Shown: positions 40,632 to 49,120 of the stretch, one piece after another
Layout: each line of letters begins with the position of its first letter
Position numbering within the stretch: position 1 is the stretch's first letter
Origin: an uncultured Amylibacter sp.
Lineage (GTDB): Bacteria; Pseudomonadota; Alphaproteobacteria; Rhodobacterales; Rhodobacteraceae
DNA length: 64,000 nucleotides
Direction: 5' to 3'
Assembly (NCBI GenBank): GCA_947497475.1
Contig: CANMGS010000001.1
Location: 186,001-250,000 of the forward strand
Notes under the pieces: model-generated
What the model was told of the DNA's origin: nothing
Seen by the model: the letters and a program-made list of their open reading frames with translations, nothing else
The model's database searches: none
Program-made: the position numbers and the translations under genes

Positions 40632-41648
40632 ATGCGTTGCTTTATGACTAAAATGCCTACATCTGTTTACCGCTATATCTTCAACAAATCTTATCGTCAG
40701 CAAATCGTTGTTGTCGCTTTGACGCTTATATTATTGCCACTGGCCCCTGTTCCCCTTGAGTTGCAAAGACGTATATTGGATGATGCTGTCGCCCAAAAAG
40801 ATACTGATATGCTACTTAAATTAGGCGGGTTTTACATCCTTGCCATGCTTGTTGCCGCAGGCTTTAAATTCGCAATGCGTGCCCAGCGCGAATTGATTTC
40901 GGCACGTATTGTACGTGCTTTGCGCGGCTCGGTATTTTACCACACATACACAGCCGCACCCGCTTTACCCAAAGGCCGAAACGTTGGGGATATTGATGAA
41001 GTAGATGAAGGTGCCGTTGTTTCTATGATGTCATCAGAGGTTGAAAAGCTAGGGGGGTTCGCAGGCTCTGCTATATCTGGCCCACTGTTTGAAATAGGCA
41101 CATTGGTCTTTGTCTTGGGATATATGTTTTGGGTCGAACCTTTGGTCGCATCTATTGCACTGGGCTTATATTCCCCGCAATTCTTTATCGTTCCTTATTT
41201 TCAAAGGAAAATGAACCTTTTGGCTCAAGAAAAAGCTCTGCGTATGCGCGATCTGGGATCATTCATCGTGGACAATCCAGAAGAAGAGCTATTGCGCGCC
41301 GCAGCGCCTAAAAGTTTTGTAAATCTGGTCGAAGATATTTTGCGTATTCGAACACGGTACATCTTGAACAAAAACGTAATGAAAACCATTAATAATCTCC
41401 TAATCGCATTAGGCCCGTTTGGTGTGATTTCTTATGGCGGTTATCTGGTCATCCAAGGCCAAGCAGAGATTGGTGTAATACTGGCTTTCGTTTCTGGGCT
41501 GGAACGTTTAGGTGGTCCAATCCGCGATCTGGTGGGCTCTTACAGCTCAATAACCGATGCGCGCATCCGCTACGCCACTTTGTTACAAGCTTTCCCACAT
41601 ATGGAAGATACAGAAATTAACGCACCAACATCCGTAACCCTTGCGTAA
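40632..41648 (+). CDS. ABC transporter transmembrane-domain protein without an ATPase domain
   Basis: A 338-residue membrane protein resembling the TMD of ABC exporters: the first helix VVALTLILLPLAPVPLELQRRILDDAV, later LRGSVFYHTY and IVDNPEEELLRAAAPKSF (coupling-helix like), and a C-terminal TMD end. It stops just after the TMD; no Walker A, signature or Walker B follows, and no ATPase gene is nearby. It is either a truncated exporter or a TMD-only protein. The start (ATG 40632 or 40644) is uncertain. Its 3' end overlaps the converging gntR stop by 32 nt. Confidence 0.75.
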   Translation: MRCFMTKMPTSVYRYIFNKSYRQQIVVVALTLILLPLAPVPLELQRRILDDAVAQKDTDMLLKLGGFYILAMLVAAGFKFAMRAQRELISARIVRALRGSVFYHTYTAAPALPKGRNVGDIDEVDEGAVVSMMSSEVEKLGGFAGSAISGPLFEIGTLVFVLGYMFWVEPLVASIALGLYSPQFFIVPYFQRKMNLLAQEKALRMRDLGSFIVDNPEEELLRAAAPKSFVNLVEDILRIRTRYILNKNVMKTINNLLIALGPFGVISYGGYLVIQGQAEIGVILAFVSGLERLGGPIRDLVGSYSSITDARIRYATLLQAFPHMEDTEINAPTSVTLA

Positions 41649-42267
41649 CATCCGCACGGATAGCCAATCGCAATGTTGGCTCATCCCCTGCGCGTAGCGC
41701 GGCGATAACTTGGCGATGATGATCTGAGGCTTCGCGGCGTTGTAATTTAGAGTACAACATCGTCATAGTCGGCCCCAATTGCAGCCAAACCGTTTCGACC
41801 ATGGCCAACATCGCTGGCGCTTGGGCACGCAGATAAAGCGTACGGTGGAATTCAAGATTACGGCGTACATAAGTGACAGGCTCATTCTTCACGATCGCCT
41901 CTGATATCAAGCTGTTGATCGAATAAAGCCGCTCGATCAACGCCATATGTGCCCTAGGTTGTGCTCTGCTGGCCATTTCAGGCTCTATAAGTGCACGTAT
42001 GGCCGCAAGTTCCTCAATACGCTCCGTAGAAAGCACAGGCGCTGTTACACGCCCCGTAGAGGACACAGAAACGGCCCCTTCCGCCGATAAGCGCCGAACC
42101 GCTTCGCGGGCGGGCGTCATACTGGCCTCGTATTTATCAGCGATACCACGAATGGTCAGTGCCTGACCCGCTTGGATTTCGCCATGCATGATCTCTCCAC
42201 GCAATTTACGGTAAACACGTTCATGATGCGGTATTGATTTTTCAGGGGTACGTTCAGCGCTAGACAT
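41617..42267 (-). CDS. GntR/FCD-family transcriptional regulator
   Basis: A 216-residue regulator: winged HTH (IMHGEIQAGQALTIRGIADK followed by ...TPAREAVRRLSAEGAV) and a C-terminal FCD ligand-binding domain with conserved metal-type His/Asp positions. A TTG-started frame reaches 42291, but ATG 42267 is better. A perfect 16-bp palindrome TTTTGTGATCACAAAA (42273-42288) lies 6 nt upstream and is repeated upstream of sucC, pointing to autoregulation plus control of suc. The ligand is unknown; FCD proteins usually sense carboxylic acids. Confidence 0.88.
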   Translation of the reverse strand: MSSAERTPEKSIPHHERVYRKLRGEIMHGEIQAGQALTIRGIADKYEASMTPAREAVRRLSAEGAVSVSSTGRVTAPVLSTERIEELAAIRALIEPEMASRAQPRAHMALIERLYSINSLISEAIVKNEPVTYVRRNLEFHRTLYLRAQAPAMLAMVETVWLQLGPTMTMLYSKLQRREASDHHRQVIAALRAGDEPTLRLAIRADVTQGLRMLVR

Positions 42268-42272
42268 AGCGC

Positions 42273-42288
42273 TTTTGTGATCACAAAA
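42273..42288. promoter_or_regulatory. perfect palindromic operator at the gntR start
   Basis: TTTTGTGATCACAAAA is a perfect 16-bp palindrome fitting the T-N-G-T-N4-A-C-N-A form of GntR/FadR-type sites. It overlaps the gntR ribosome-binding region. Confidence 0.75.
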
Positions 42289-42305
42289 CAAACAAACGTC
42301 AAGGT

Positions 42306-42992
42306 TTAGAAGGTATAGCGGTGTAATAAACTGCCGTTTTTCTTAAGCCAGTTTCGGTGCATTTTATAATCAGGGAATATGCTTTGAACCAAAGACCAAT
42401 AAGCATCTGAATGGTTCATCTCGATCAAATGGCATGCTTCATGCGCTGCGACATATGCTTGAACGGCTTTTGGTGCCATAATAAGCCGCCATGAATACAT
42501 TAAGTTGCCATCAGACGTACAAGATCCCCAACGAGAACGCGTATCGCGCATCGTGATCCGGCCAATCGGTTTATTCAAAAGATCAGCGTAATGAATAGAA
42601 GCAGAAACCATACGCTCGCGTGCCATTGTTTTGAAATATGCTTTTAACTTTGTTGGGACCTTTTCAGCTGGCCCTGGCACTTGCAAGACTTCACCATCAA
42701 ACCGTACTGTCCGCCCTGTTCCTGGCTCAATGCGGCGGTACTCCCCATCGAATAGGACCGAACCACCTATTTGTAGCGTCAAAGGCTTTAATTGTTTCGC
42801 CAAATGCTTGCGCATCCAACCCTCTTGGTCTCGTGCGAAACTCAAAGCTTCGCTCATCACGGCATATTTTGGAACTGTCAGACTGATTGACCCATCTTTA
42901 TTGGAAATGCGCAAAGAATAGCGGCGTGCCCGCGCCGAACGTTTAATAATCACAGCTATCGCTGGATCGCCAATTTCAATCTGCTCTACCAT
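42306..42992 (-). CDS. YgjP-like (M48-type) zinc metallopeptidase domain protein
   Basis: A 228-residue protein with the zinc motif AAHEACHLIEMNHSDAYW (HExxH-like HEACH plus a third His), and the conserved TRSRWGSCTSDGNLMYSW. It is the YgjP/DUF45 family, of unknown but possibly proteolytic function. It is 38 bp upstream of gntR on the same strand. Confidence 0.9.
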   Translation of the reverse strand: MVEQIEIGDPAIAVIIKRSARARRYSLRISNKDGSISLTVPKYAVMSEALSFARDQEGWMRKHLAKQLKPLTLQIGGSVLFDGEYRRIEPGTGRTVRFDGEVLQVPGPAEKVPTKLKAYFKTMARERMVSASIHYADLLNKPIGRITMRDTRSRWGSCTSDGNLMYSWRLIMAPKAVQAYVAAHEACHLIEMNHSDAYWSLVQSIFPDYKMHRNWLKKNGSLLHRYTF

Positions 42993-43139
42993 TATCTTAA
43001 TTGTAAGCTCTTTACAGCTGGGTTCAAACCACCTTTTTCACTTGAACGACAAGTTTCTTGCTTTCAGGCTTTGACAAGTCTGAAATGATATGGCAGTTGG
43101 CAACACGGATTCCATTATGACCTGTAAAGGGGACTAAAA

Positions 43140-43481
43140 ATGCCCGAAGAAGCTTGGGGTGTAAAACGAGTTTGTCCAGAAACTGGCCAACGTTTTTACG
43201 ACTTACAAAAAGATCCAATTGTCAGCCCATATACTGGCAAGGAATATGAACTGTCATTTTTCTCAAATGACAAATCTAAAACGTCTATGACGGACAAAGC
43301 TGATAAAGCCAATGTTGCAGCAGCAACTGAGGATGATCTAGCAGATGACGTAGATGTATTGGACGAAGATGATGCAGATATCGATGTGGATCTAGGCGAT
43401 GACGTTCTAGACGACGACGATGACGACACTGTGCCATTGGAAGAAATCGCAGACGTTGCGGGTCCAGAAGACGATAGTTAA
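43140..43481 (+). CDS. TIGR02300-family protein
   Basis: A 113-residue protein. The N-terminal half has GVKRVCPETGQRFYDLQKDP and PIVSPYTGKEY, the family signature, with a small cysteine motif; the C-terminal half is a low-complexity Asp/Glu tail. Function unknown; conserved in alphaproteobacteria. AAAGGGGAC precedes the ATG. A hairpin 9 nt after the stop looks like its terminator. Confidence 0.92.
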   Translation: MPEEAWGVKRVCPETGQRFYDLQKDPIVSPYTGKEYELSFFSNDKSKTSMTDKADKANVAAATEDDLADDVDVLDEDDADIDVDLGDDVLDDDDDDTVPLEEIADVAGPEDDS

Positions 43482-43489
43482 GTGAAATT

Positions 43490-43514
43490 CCGCTTGGCAA
43501 ATCAAGCGGTGTTT
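43490..43514 (+). terminator. terminator of the TIGR02300 gene
   Basis: CCGCTTG-GCAAAT-CAAGCGG is a 7-bp perfect stem followed by TGTTT, starting 9 nt after the stop. A second 8-bp stem (CAGCGTAT-GAAC-ATACGCTG, 43527-43546) lies just before the tRNA. Confidence 0.72.
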
Positions 43515-43550
43515 CATAAATATCCCCAGCGTATGAACATACGCTGATTT

Positions 43551-43626
43551 GGGGCCTTAGCTCAGCTGGGAGAGCGCTTCGCTGGCAGCGAAGAGGTCAG
43601 GAGTTCGATCCTCCTAGGCTCCACCA
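43551..43626 (+). tRNA. tRNA-Ala(GGC)
   Basis: A complete 76-nt tRNA with CCA encoded. Acceptor GGGGCCT pairs with AGGCTCC (one G-U); D-arm GCTC...GAGC; anticodon stem CTTCG/CGAAG around loop CTGGCAG with anticodon GGC; T-arm AGGAG/CTCCT with TTCGATC loop. Such tRNA 3' ends often mark island boundaries, and the genes downstream are accessory; however, I found no second copy of its 3' end in the window. Confidence 0.97.
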
Positions 43627-43711
43627 ATATTCGAAATACTTTCAGTAATATTTTCAGTAGGTTAAGCGGTATTCGACTACCTCTTAAGGCTGTTGTCATC
43701 TTTTACGAAGA

Positions 43712-43735
43712 GGTCACGGGTCACCTCTCGGTCAC
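43712..43735. repeat. triple GGTCAC motif downstream of tRNA-Ala
   Basis: GGTCAC occurs at 43712-43717, 43719-43724 and 43730-43735, and the first two lie inside a GAGGT...ACCTC hairpin. It could be a recombination remnant or a tRNA-operon terminator; no function is claimed. Confidence 0.4.
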
Positions 43736-43816
43736 TCGAATTGTTTAGAAAAGCGTTGTCCAGTAGTACAGCATGCTTCCGAATAGATGCATATTACAGC
43801 TAATAGATAGGTAACC

Positions 43817-43848
43817 AATGTCCGCTATGGGGGACAAAGCAGACATCC
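43817..43848. repeat. dispersed palindromic repeat, copy A
   Basis: AATGTCCGCTATGGGGG followed by ACAAAGCAGACATCC. Arms TGTCCGCT/AGCAGACA pair with one wobble. It lies 42 nt past the stop of the molybdoenzyme gene. Confidence 0.65.
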
Positions 43849-43889
43849 ACAATTCCTAAACATTTATCGTATTTAAGGGTATTTATTGA

Positions 43890-46532
43890 TCAACTAGGTT
43901 TTGCGTATTTATCAAGGAACTCAAGAATGAGCTTTTGCTCATCTTCAGTGGCACCAGCATTAACGAACATACTTTCAGTAATGCCGCGCCATTGCTTCTT
44001 CGTATGCGCTGCAGGGTCTTGTGGCACGTGGCACAATGTACATTTTTCATAGAATATCTTTTCACCTGGTTCCATATCTGCTGTGAACGCATTGGCGATA
44101 TTTGCAGCGCGCGCCAAATCAAATTCAGCGGGGTCTAATGTCACAACCTCTTTTGATACCCTTGGCTTTGTATAAGCCATATTAGGGCCTTCAACATTTT
44201 CAGCCTTTCGCATTTTTGCAATACAGGTATTTGCTGTTGTTGCTTGGCTGAGGCCACTTGATGGACGGCTTGATGTCAGCACGTTGATAGCGCCAGAATT
44301 ACAACGGCCTTGGCTATCAAAAGAAACCCAAGCGCCTTCGTAAAGGGATACAACACCGCGCATGATATTATCATTTACGCGCGCGCCAACAATGACTGAG
44401 CCACGGTTATTGTAAAGTTCAACCAGATCACCATCTTCAATTCCATTGTCGAATGCATCATCTGCATTGATCAATAAAAACTCACGATCCTGAATGTTCA
44501 ATTCTTCGCGCAAATCCGACTGTGCGAATTGCGAGTGTATGCGATTATATGGGTGCGGGCTGACCACATGCACACTGCCTTCTTCTGCATTACCAAGGTA
44601 TTCGTCTGGTTCTATCCAAGTCGGCATTGGTGGACAGTCTGGAATATTCATATCCGCAATTGCTTGGCTAAAGATTTCTACTTTGCCAGATGGTGTTGGA
44701 AGTTGGTTCTTTTCTGGGTCTTCTCTAAATGCCCCATGACGTACCCATTCAAATTCTTCTTGTGGCTGGGGAACGCGAGCCACTCCCGTTTCCCAAAATT
44801 CTTCAAAATCCATATGTTCAGATGCAGTGGATTTATCGTAAGACTCTTCAATGATTTCTTGTCGCGTTTTGCCGTTTGTAAAGTTTTCTTCGATATCAAA
44901 GATCACTGCCAATCTGCGGAAGATTTCAAAATCATCTAAAGACTCCCCAACAGGCTCGATGATCTTTTTCATCGCATAAACCTTGTCTTTGGAATACGTG
45001 CCACCAGAACTGATTTCATCACGCTCGACCGTAGATGTTGCGGGTAAAATGATATCTGCAAACTGCGCAGATGCTGTCCACCATGGGTCCTGACAAACAA
45101 CCGTTTTCACCTTTGTCATAGCTTTCAGTAATTCGTTCGTGTCTTGTTGATGGGATGCAAAGTTGTTGCCTGCATTGTAAATCATATGCACATCAGGGAA
45201 ATTGAATGTCCCGCCGTTACGAGTGAACTCTTTCCCAGGGTTTAAGAGCATTTCATTCAGGCGAGACGCAGGACAAATACCCACAACACGGTTTCTGCCT
45301 TGTGGTATGCCCCCAGGTGCACGTGCTTGAGCAAACAAGGCACCACCTTGTCCCCAATGCCAGCTAAAGCCAACACCGCCACCAGGCAGACCAATTTGGC
45401 CTGTCATTGCAGAAAATGCTGTGATTGCCCAATACGCCATCTCTCCGTGCTGACCACGTTGTATAGCCCACGAGCCTGCAAGCTGCGTGCGTTTCTTTGC
45501 GCAAAGTTCGGCAAGGTAACGGATCGTATTTTGGGACATACCAGTGATTTTTGAAGCCCAAGCAACGTCTTTTTTTACTCCATCTTCTTTACCCATGAGG
45601 TAATCGATAAAAGGTTCCCAACCAACAGTATGAGACTTTAAGAATTCTTTATCGTGTAAGCCGTTTGTATAAACGTAATGGGACATACCTAAGAATAAAG
45701 CGGTATCCGTATTGGGTATGATCTTCATCCAACGTGCATCCAGCCATTCATCTGTCGTGGTTTTCTGCGGGTTGATGGAAATAAACTTAACACCAGCTTC
45801 TTTGATTAACTCCCATCGCGGGAACATAGAATGGTCCGTTGTACCACCTTCGGCACGGCCATTTTTATGAGGGTCCGTACCAATCAGCACAAAGACTTCC
45901 GTATTCTTAAGAACCTGCCACCATGACGTTTGTCTCGAATAAACTTCCATGTCGCCTAAAACATGCGGCATGATAACTTGCCCCGCACCACCAGAGAAAT
46001 CGCCAACTGTTACAGATGCGCCACCGATTAGGTTAAAGAAACGACCTTGCAAAACGTTTGGTGTTAAAACGCCACCATGTGCCCAACCACCATAAGACGT
46101 AGAAAAAATGCCTTCGTTTCCATGCTCTTCAATGGTTTCCAGTATGGCACGACTTACTAATCCAAGTGCGGTATCCCAATCCACGCGAACGAACTCATCC
46201 TTTGCGCGTAGCCAAGGCTTCACATTGCCTGTTTTATAGCCTTCGAGATAAGACTTACGAACATATGGATATTCAACACGTGTTTCGTGATAGGTTCTAC
46301 TTACAATGCCTTCGCTAATCATTTTTGTTGGTCGTGGGTCAAATTCGGTCCGTGGAATAGCTTTTGTCATCCGACCTTTTTCAACCATTGCCCAAAACGC
46401 CCCTGCCTGACCTGCAGATGGTACAAATTGAATATCTCGCCCACCAGTAGCCGCTTTGGCGAATTGAGGAACCAATCCTGTTGCTACGATTGCAGAACTT
46501 GTTTGAAGAAAGCTACGGCGAGTAATGTTCAT
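43890..46532 (-). CDS. TMAO/DMSO-reductase-type molybdoenzyme with C-terminal cytochrome c
   Basis: An 880-residue exported enzyme. The Tat signal peptide MNITRRSFLQTSSAIVATGL has the twin arginine (Arg5-Arg6). The GDFSGGAGQVIMPHVLG segment places a serine as the molybdenum ligand, as in DMSO/TMAO reductases, with no N-terminal [4Fe-4S] motif. The last 60 residues add a haem c site CTLCH (Cys831, Cys834, His835), giving a built-in electron entry point in place of a separate TorC. Start: AAAGG 7 nt before ATG 46532 and the RR motif; the frame reaches 46562. No chaperone torD or sensor torSRT is nearby. Confidence 0.86.
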   Translation of the reverse strand: MNITRRSFLQTSSAIVATGLVPQFAKAATGGRDIQFVPSAGQAGAFWAMVEKGRMTKAIPRTEFDPRPTKMISEGIVSRTYHETRVEYPYVRKSYLEGYKTGNVKPWLRAKDEFVRVDWDTALGLVSRAILETIEEHGNEGIFSTSYGGWAHGGVLTPNVLQGRFFNLIGGASVTVGDFSGGAGQVIMPHVLGDMEVYSRQTSWWQVLKNTEVFVLIGTDPHKNGRAEGGTTDHSMFPRWELIKEAGVKFISINPQKTTTDEWLDARWMKIIPNTDTALFLGMSHYVYTNGLHDKEFLKSHTVGWEPFIDYLMGKEDGVKKDVAWASKITGMSQNTIRYLAELCAKKRTQLAGSWAIQRGQHGEMAYWAITAFSAMTGQIGLPGGGVGFSWHWGQGGALFAQARAPGGIPQGRNRVVGICPASRLNEMLLNPGKEFTRNGGTFNFPDVHMIYNAGNNFASHQQDTNELLKAMTKVKTVVCQDPWWTASAQFADIILPATSTVERDEISSGGTYSKDKVYAMKKIIEPVGESLDDFEIFRRLAVIFDIEENFTNGKTRQEIIEESYDKSTASEHMDFEEFWETGVARVPQPQEEFEWVRHGAFREDPEKNQLPTPSGKVEIFSQAIADMNIPDCPPMPTWIEPDEYLGNAEEGSVHVVSPHPYNRIHSQFAQSDLREELNIQDREFLLINADDAFDNGIEDGDLVELYNNRGSVIVGARVNDNIMRGVVSLYEGAWVSFDSQGRCNSGAINVLTSSRPSSGLSQATTANTCIAKMRKAENVEGPNMAYTKPRVSKEVVTLDPAEFDLARAANIANAFTADMEPGEKIFYEKCTLCHVPQDPAAHTKKQWRGITESMFVNAGATEDEQKLILEFLDKYAKPS

Positions 46533-46649
46533 AAGACACCTTTTCGTAAAATGTATGTTCAAGAATTTAGAGCTAAATGCAGATTTGTGGCTTTAATTAT
46601 GAAGCCTTTTCAGATTCTTGCAAGTCTCGTGAAACGTTAATGCTTTCAA

Positions 46650-47858
46650 TCATAAGCCAACAAAGAATTGGATTATCACTGCGTTGGCTAAATCTACAAA
46701 GAATGCGGAGACTAAAGGTAACACAATAAACGCCATTGGTGCTGATCCATATCGCTTAGTCACAGATGACATATTAGCTATCGCTGTCGGTGTTGCACCC
46801 AATGCAAATCCTGCAAATCCCGCACTAATAACAGCTGCGGTGTAAGTACGACCCAACACAATAAATACGATGAAGACAATGAAGAGCGTTGTCATGATAA
46901 CCTGCATTACGAGGACAGTTATTAATGGCCCACCTAATTCAGCCAAAGTCCAAAGCTGCATACTCATCAATGACATCGCAAGAAAAACAGACAGGGAATA
47001 ATCAGATATGATTGCCAAACCTTTGCTTCGCGCTGGCCAAATCATTTTCGGGAAAATATACGGCACAGTATTCGACATTATGATGCCAACCAATAGACAT
47101 GGGACAAAGAGCGGTAATTTCACACCCATTTCCCCAAGGGCATAAAATGCGAATGCTCCAAATAGAATAGCAATATGGGCTGCCAGCATTCCGCGCATCA
47201 AGCTCACATGATCGACAGTTTCAGCTATCTCATTCGTATCTTCGAATTCTAAACCGACAATTGGGTCCTCATCCGAAGAACCTGATAAGTTATTTCGGTC
47301 AATCAAACGTTTTGCAATTGGACCACCAATGAGTGCTGCACAAATTAAGCCAAGGGTAGCTGCGGCAATTCCGATCTCATCTGCCGCTGCAAAGCCTGAA
47401 GTTGTCTCAATCTGTGGCCCCCAAGCTATCGCCGTTCCATGCCCGCCGATTAATGAGGCTGAACCTAGTAAAACTGACACTGGAGCTGGTAAATCAAACA
47501 ATACAGTTCCTAAAAGGCCAACAACATTTTGTAAAATCATGAAGCCAATCGTTAAACCCAATAGGATAAGCAGCAAGCGGCCTCCACGTATCAAATCAGA
47601 GATTTGAGCATTCAAGCCAATGGTCGCAAAGAAGAGTACAAGCAGGTAATCGCGCACAGCTAAATCAAAGGTGACTTGGCGGTTTGTGAAAATGAAGAAA
47701 ACCCAAACAGCAATGGCAACAACCAATCCGCCAGATACTGGTTCTGGAATGTTGTAATCTTTTAGGAATGCTACACGGCGCGTCAGAAAAGACCCTAAGA
47801 AGAAAACTATGAAACCTAGAGTAACGGCTAAGAAAGCAGGAACCTCAAGAGTAATCAT
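46650..47858 (-). CDS. gltS: GltS-type sodium/glutamate symporter
   Basis: A 402-residue inner-membrane transporter with about ten hydrophobic segments and the family motifs LGSASLIGGHGTAIAWGP and GFALGATPTAIANMSSVTKRYG, the pore loops of GltS. It imports glutamate with sodium. It runs in the direction of the molybdoenzyme gene with 117 bp between them, but a shared role is not evident. Confidence 0.9.
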   Translation of the reverse strand: MITLEVPAFLAVTLGFIVFFLGSFLTRRVAFLKDYNIPEPVSGGLVVAIAVWVFFIFTNRQVTFDLAVRDYLLVLFFATIGLNAQISDLIRGGRLLLILLGLTIGFMILQNVVGLLGTVLFDLPAPVSVLLGSASLIGGHGTAIAWGPQIETTSGFAAADEIGIAAATLGLICAALIGGPIAKRLIDRNNLSGSSDEDPIVGLEFEDTNEIAETVDHVSLMRGMLAAHIAILFGAFAFYALGEMGVKLPLFVPCLLVGIIMSNTVPYIFPKMIWPARSKGLAIISDYSLSVFLAMSLMSMQLWTLAELGGPLITVLVMQVIMTTLFIVFIVFIVLGRTYTAAVISAGFAGFALGATPTAIANMSSVTKRYGSAPMAFIVLPLVSAFFVDLANAVIIQFFVGL

Positions 47859-47933
47859 ATTGCTTCCCTTAACTCATGTGCTTCTAAGTCCGCGCCGTAT
47901 GTAAATTTACTAATCGAGATTGGAATAAAGCCG

Positions 47934-48128
47934 TTAGCTTCTTAATATCTTGCGGCGCTTTGCTTCATATTCCCCTTTTGAGATAACACCAAGATCCAAT
48001 GCTTTTTTAAGATCAATAAGCTGCTGGCCTTCAGACACAGTCGTATTGGTCACTTTTGCTCCACCGCCGCCACAAGCGACAAGAGTACCAATAAGCAGGG
48101 AAGCTGTTAAAGTCCGAAACATGATCAT
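47934..48128 (-). CDS. small SHOCT-domain lipoprotein
   Basis: A 64-residue protein: signal peptide MIMFRTLTASLLIGTLVAC with a lipobox LVAC, then a Gly/Thr linker and a C-terminal SHOCT domain (QLIDLKKALDLGVISKGEYE). SHOCT modules mediate oligomerisation. Function unknown. Confidence 0.8.
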   Translation of the reverse strand: MIMFRTLTASLLIGTLVACGGGGAKVTNTTVSEGQQLIDLKKALDLGVISKGEYEAKRRKILRS

Positions 48129-48236
48129 TTTGGGTGTTCTCCAATGAATTCATCAAATCCATAAAGGAAGTGAGAAACCATCTCAAGTGAATAGATTATG
48201 TGCCTTATGGTAAACTGGAAATAGAAACTCTATTTT

Positions 48237-48268
48237 GAACGTCTAATAAGGGCTCATTGCGGACATTC
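48237..48268. repeat. dispersed palindromic repeat, copy B
   Basis: Read on the minus strand: GAATGTCCGCAATGAGCCC followed by TTATTAGACGTTC. It abuts the stop codon of the HD phosphohydrolase gene (2 nt). Confidence 0.75.
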
Positions 48269-48269
48269 A

Positions 48270-48791
48270 TTAACTAAGTTTTTCAAATTCTTCCAAGAAC
48301 CAACCCTTTGCATCTGCAGTTCCAAGAGCTTCAATTCGATTAGTGTTCTTCACCTCCGGTGCACTGTTAGGCCATTCTTCCGGTTCACCCACCATCAGCA
48401 CCTTTTTTTCGTCTACCAATAATTGCACGTCTGCACGTTTAAGCTCTGCACAAGAGAACAATTTCGGATCAATTCCAAACCGTTCCCCTATCGCTTGCTC
48501 CATCTTCCATTCGAATTCTTTGAATTGCGGGAGCTGTGTTTTAAGTGGTGATGGTACATCGCCCAGATACGCTTCCGCTGCATCATGCAACAGTCCAATC
48601 ATAGCCAGTTTAGGATCAATTTCACGGGACACATGTACGGAATGCTCCGCGACTGAATAGAATTTGGTGCAATGCCCATTGAAGCGGCAGAGCAACGACA
48701 ACGCATGGGCAATATCTTCGATATAAATCTGGTCTGGGTCTGGGTCATCCAATGGGAACTTTTTACCTGTAAACGTTTGTATCCATGCCAT
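48270..48791 (-). CDS. HD-domain phosphohydrolase (YfbR/YfdR-like)
   Basis: A 173-residue protein with HCTKFYSVAEHSVHVS, GLLHDAAEAYLGDVPSPLK (the HD pair) and later conserved Asp. Such enzymes are 5'-deoxynucleotidases; related genes are common in prophages and islands (YfdR). It is the last gene of a three-gene minus-strand group with the 72-residue protein and the RNase-H-like protein. Confidence 0.87.
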   Translation of the reverse strand: MAWIQTFTGKKFPLDDPDPDQIYIEDIAHALSLLCRFNGHCTKFYSVAEHSVHVSREIDPKLAMIGLLHDAAEAYLGDVPSPLKTQLPQFKEFEWKMEQAIGERFGIDPKLFSCAELKRADVQLLVDEKKVLMVGEPEEWPNSAPEVKNTNRIEALGTADAKGWFLEEFEKLS

Positions 48792-48796
48792 GATAA

Positions 48797-49015
48797 TTAT
48801 TCCTTTTGCTCAATGGGCGCAGTTTGCTCCAATTCTATAGGTAGTAAAAACGATAAAGATAGGGTTGCCGCTTCCATCTTATTCTCTGCGAGAAAGTGGA
48901 CAAGGTCGCAAAGTGTTTTGCCCGTCCCATCCACGGCTCCAGCATTTGCAGCCCAACTCATATAAGTCGGGAGCTTCATCTGTATCGCAATAACGTTTGT
49001 CGTATCTAAATTCAT
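48797..49015 (-). CDS. small hypothetical protein
   Basis: A 72-residue helical protein (MKLPTYMSWAANAGAVDGTG) located 5 bp upstream of the HD gene in the same direction; the coupling suggests a shared role. No family recognised. Confidence 0.55.
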   Translation of the reverse strand: MNLDTTNVIAIQMKLPTYMSWAANAGAVDGTGKTLCDLVHFLAENKMEAATLSLSFLLPIELEQTAPIEQKE

Positions 49016-49120
49016 ACAGTTATCCTCGTTTTTAATTTCAAAAAACTATTGGATAAACTGATTTGGCAATCCTGCGCAAACCCTACGGATACATACGAAC
49101 ATCCTAATATGGCTTTTGAA

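Noticed and set aside
43551-43626. tRNA-Ala as the attachment site of the integrase at 53.8-55.1 kb
   Set aside because: I found no second copy of the tRNA 3' end within the window, and more than 10 kb of unrelated genes lie between them.
43636-43982. 14-bp direct repeat ATACTTTCAGTAAT after tRNA-Ala and inside the 3' end of the molybdoenzyme gene, as att sites
   Set aside because: One copy is in coding sequence, a 14-bp match in 64 kb is expected by chance, and no integrase adjoins it.
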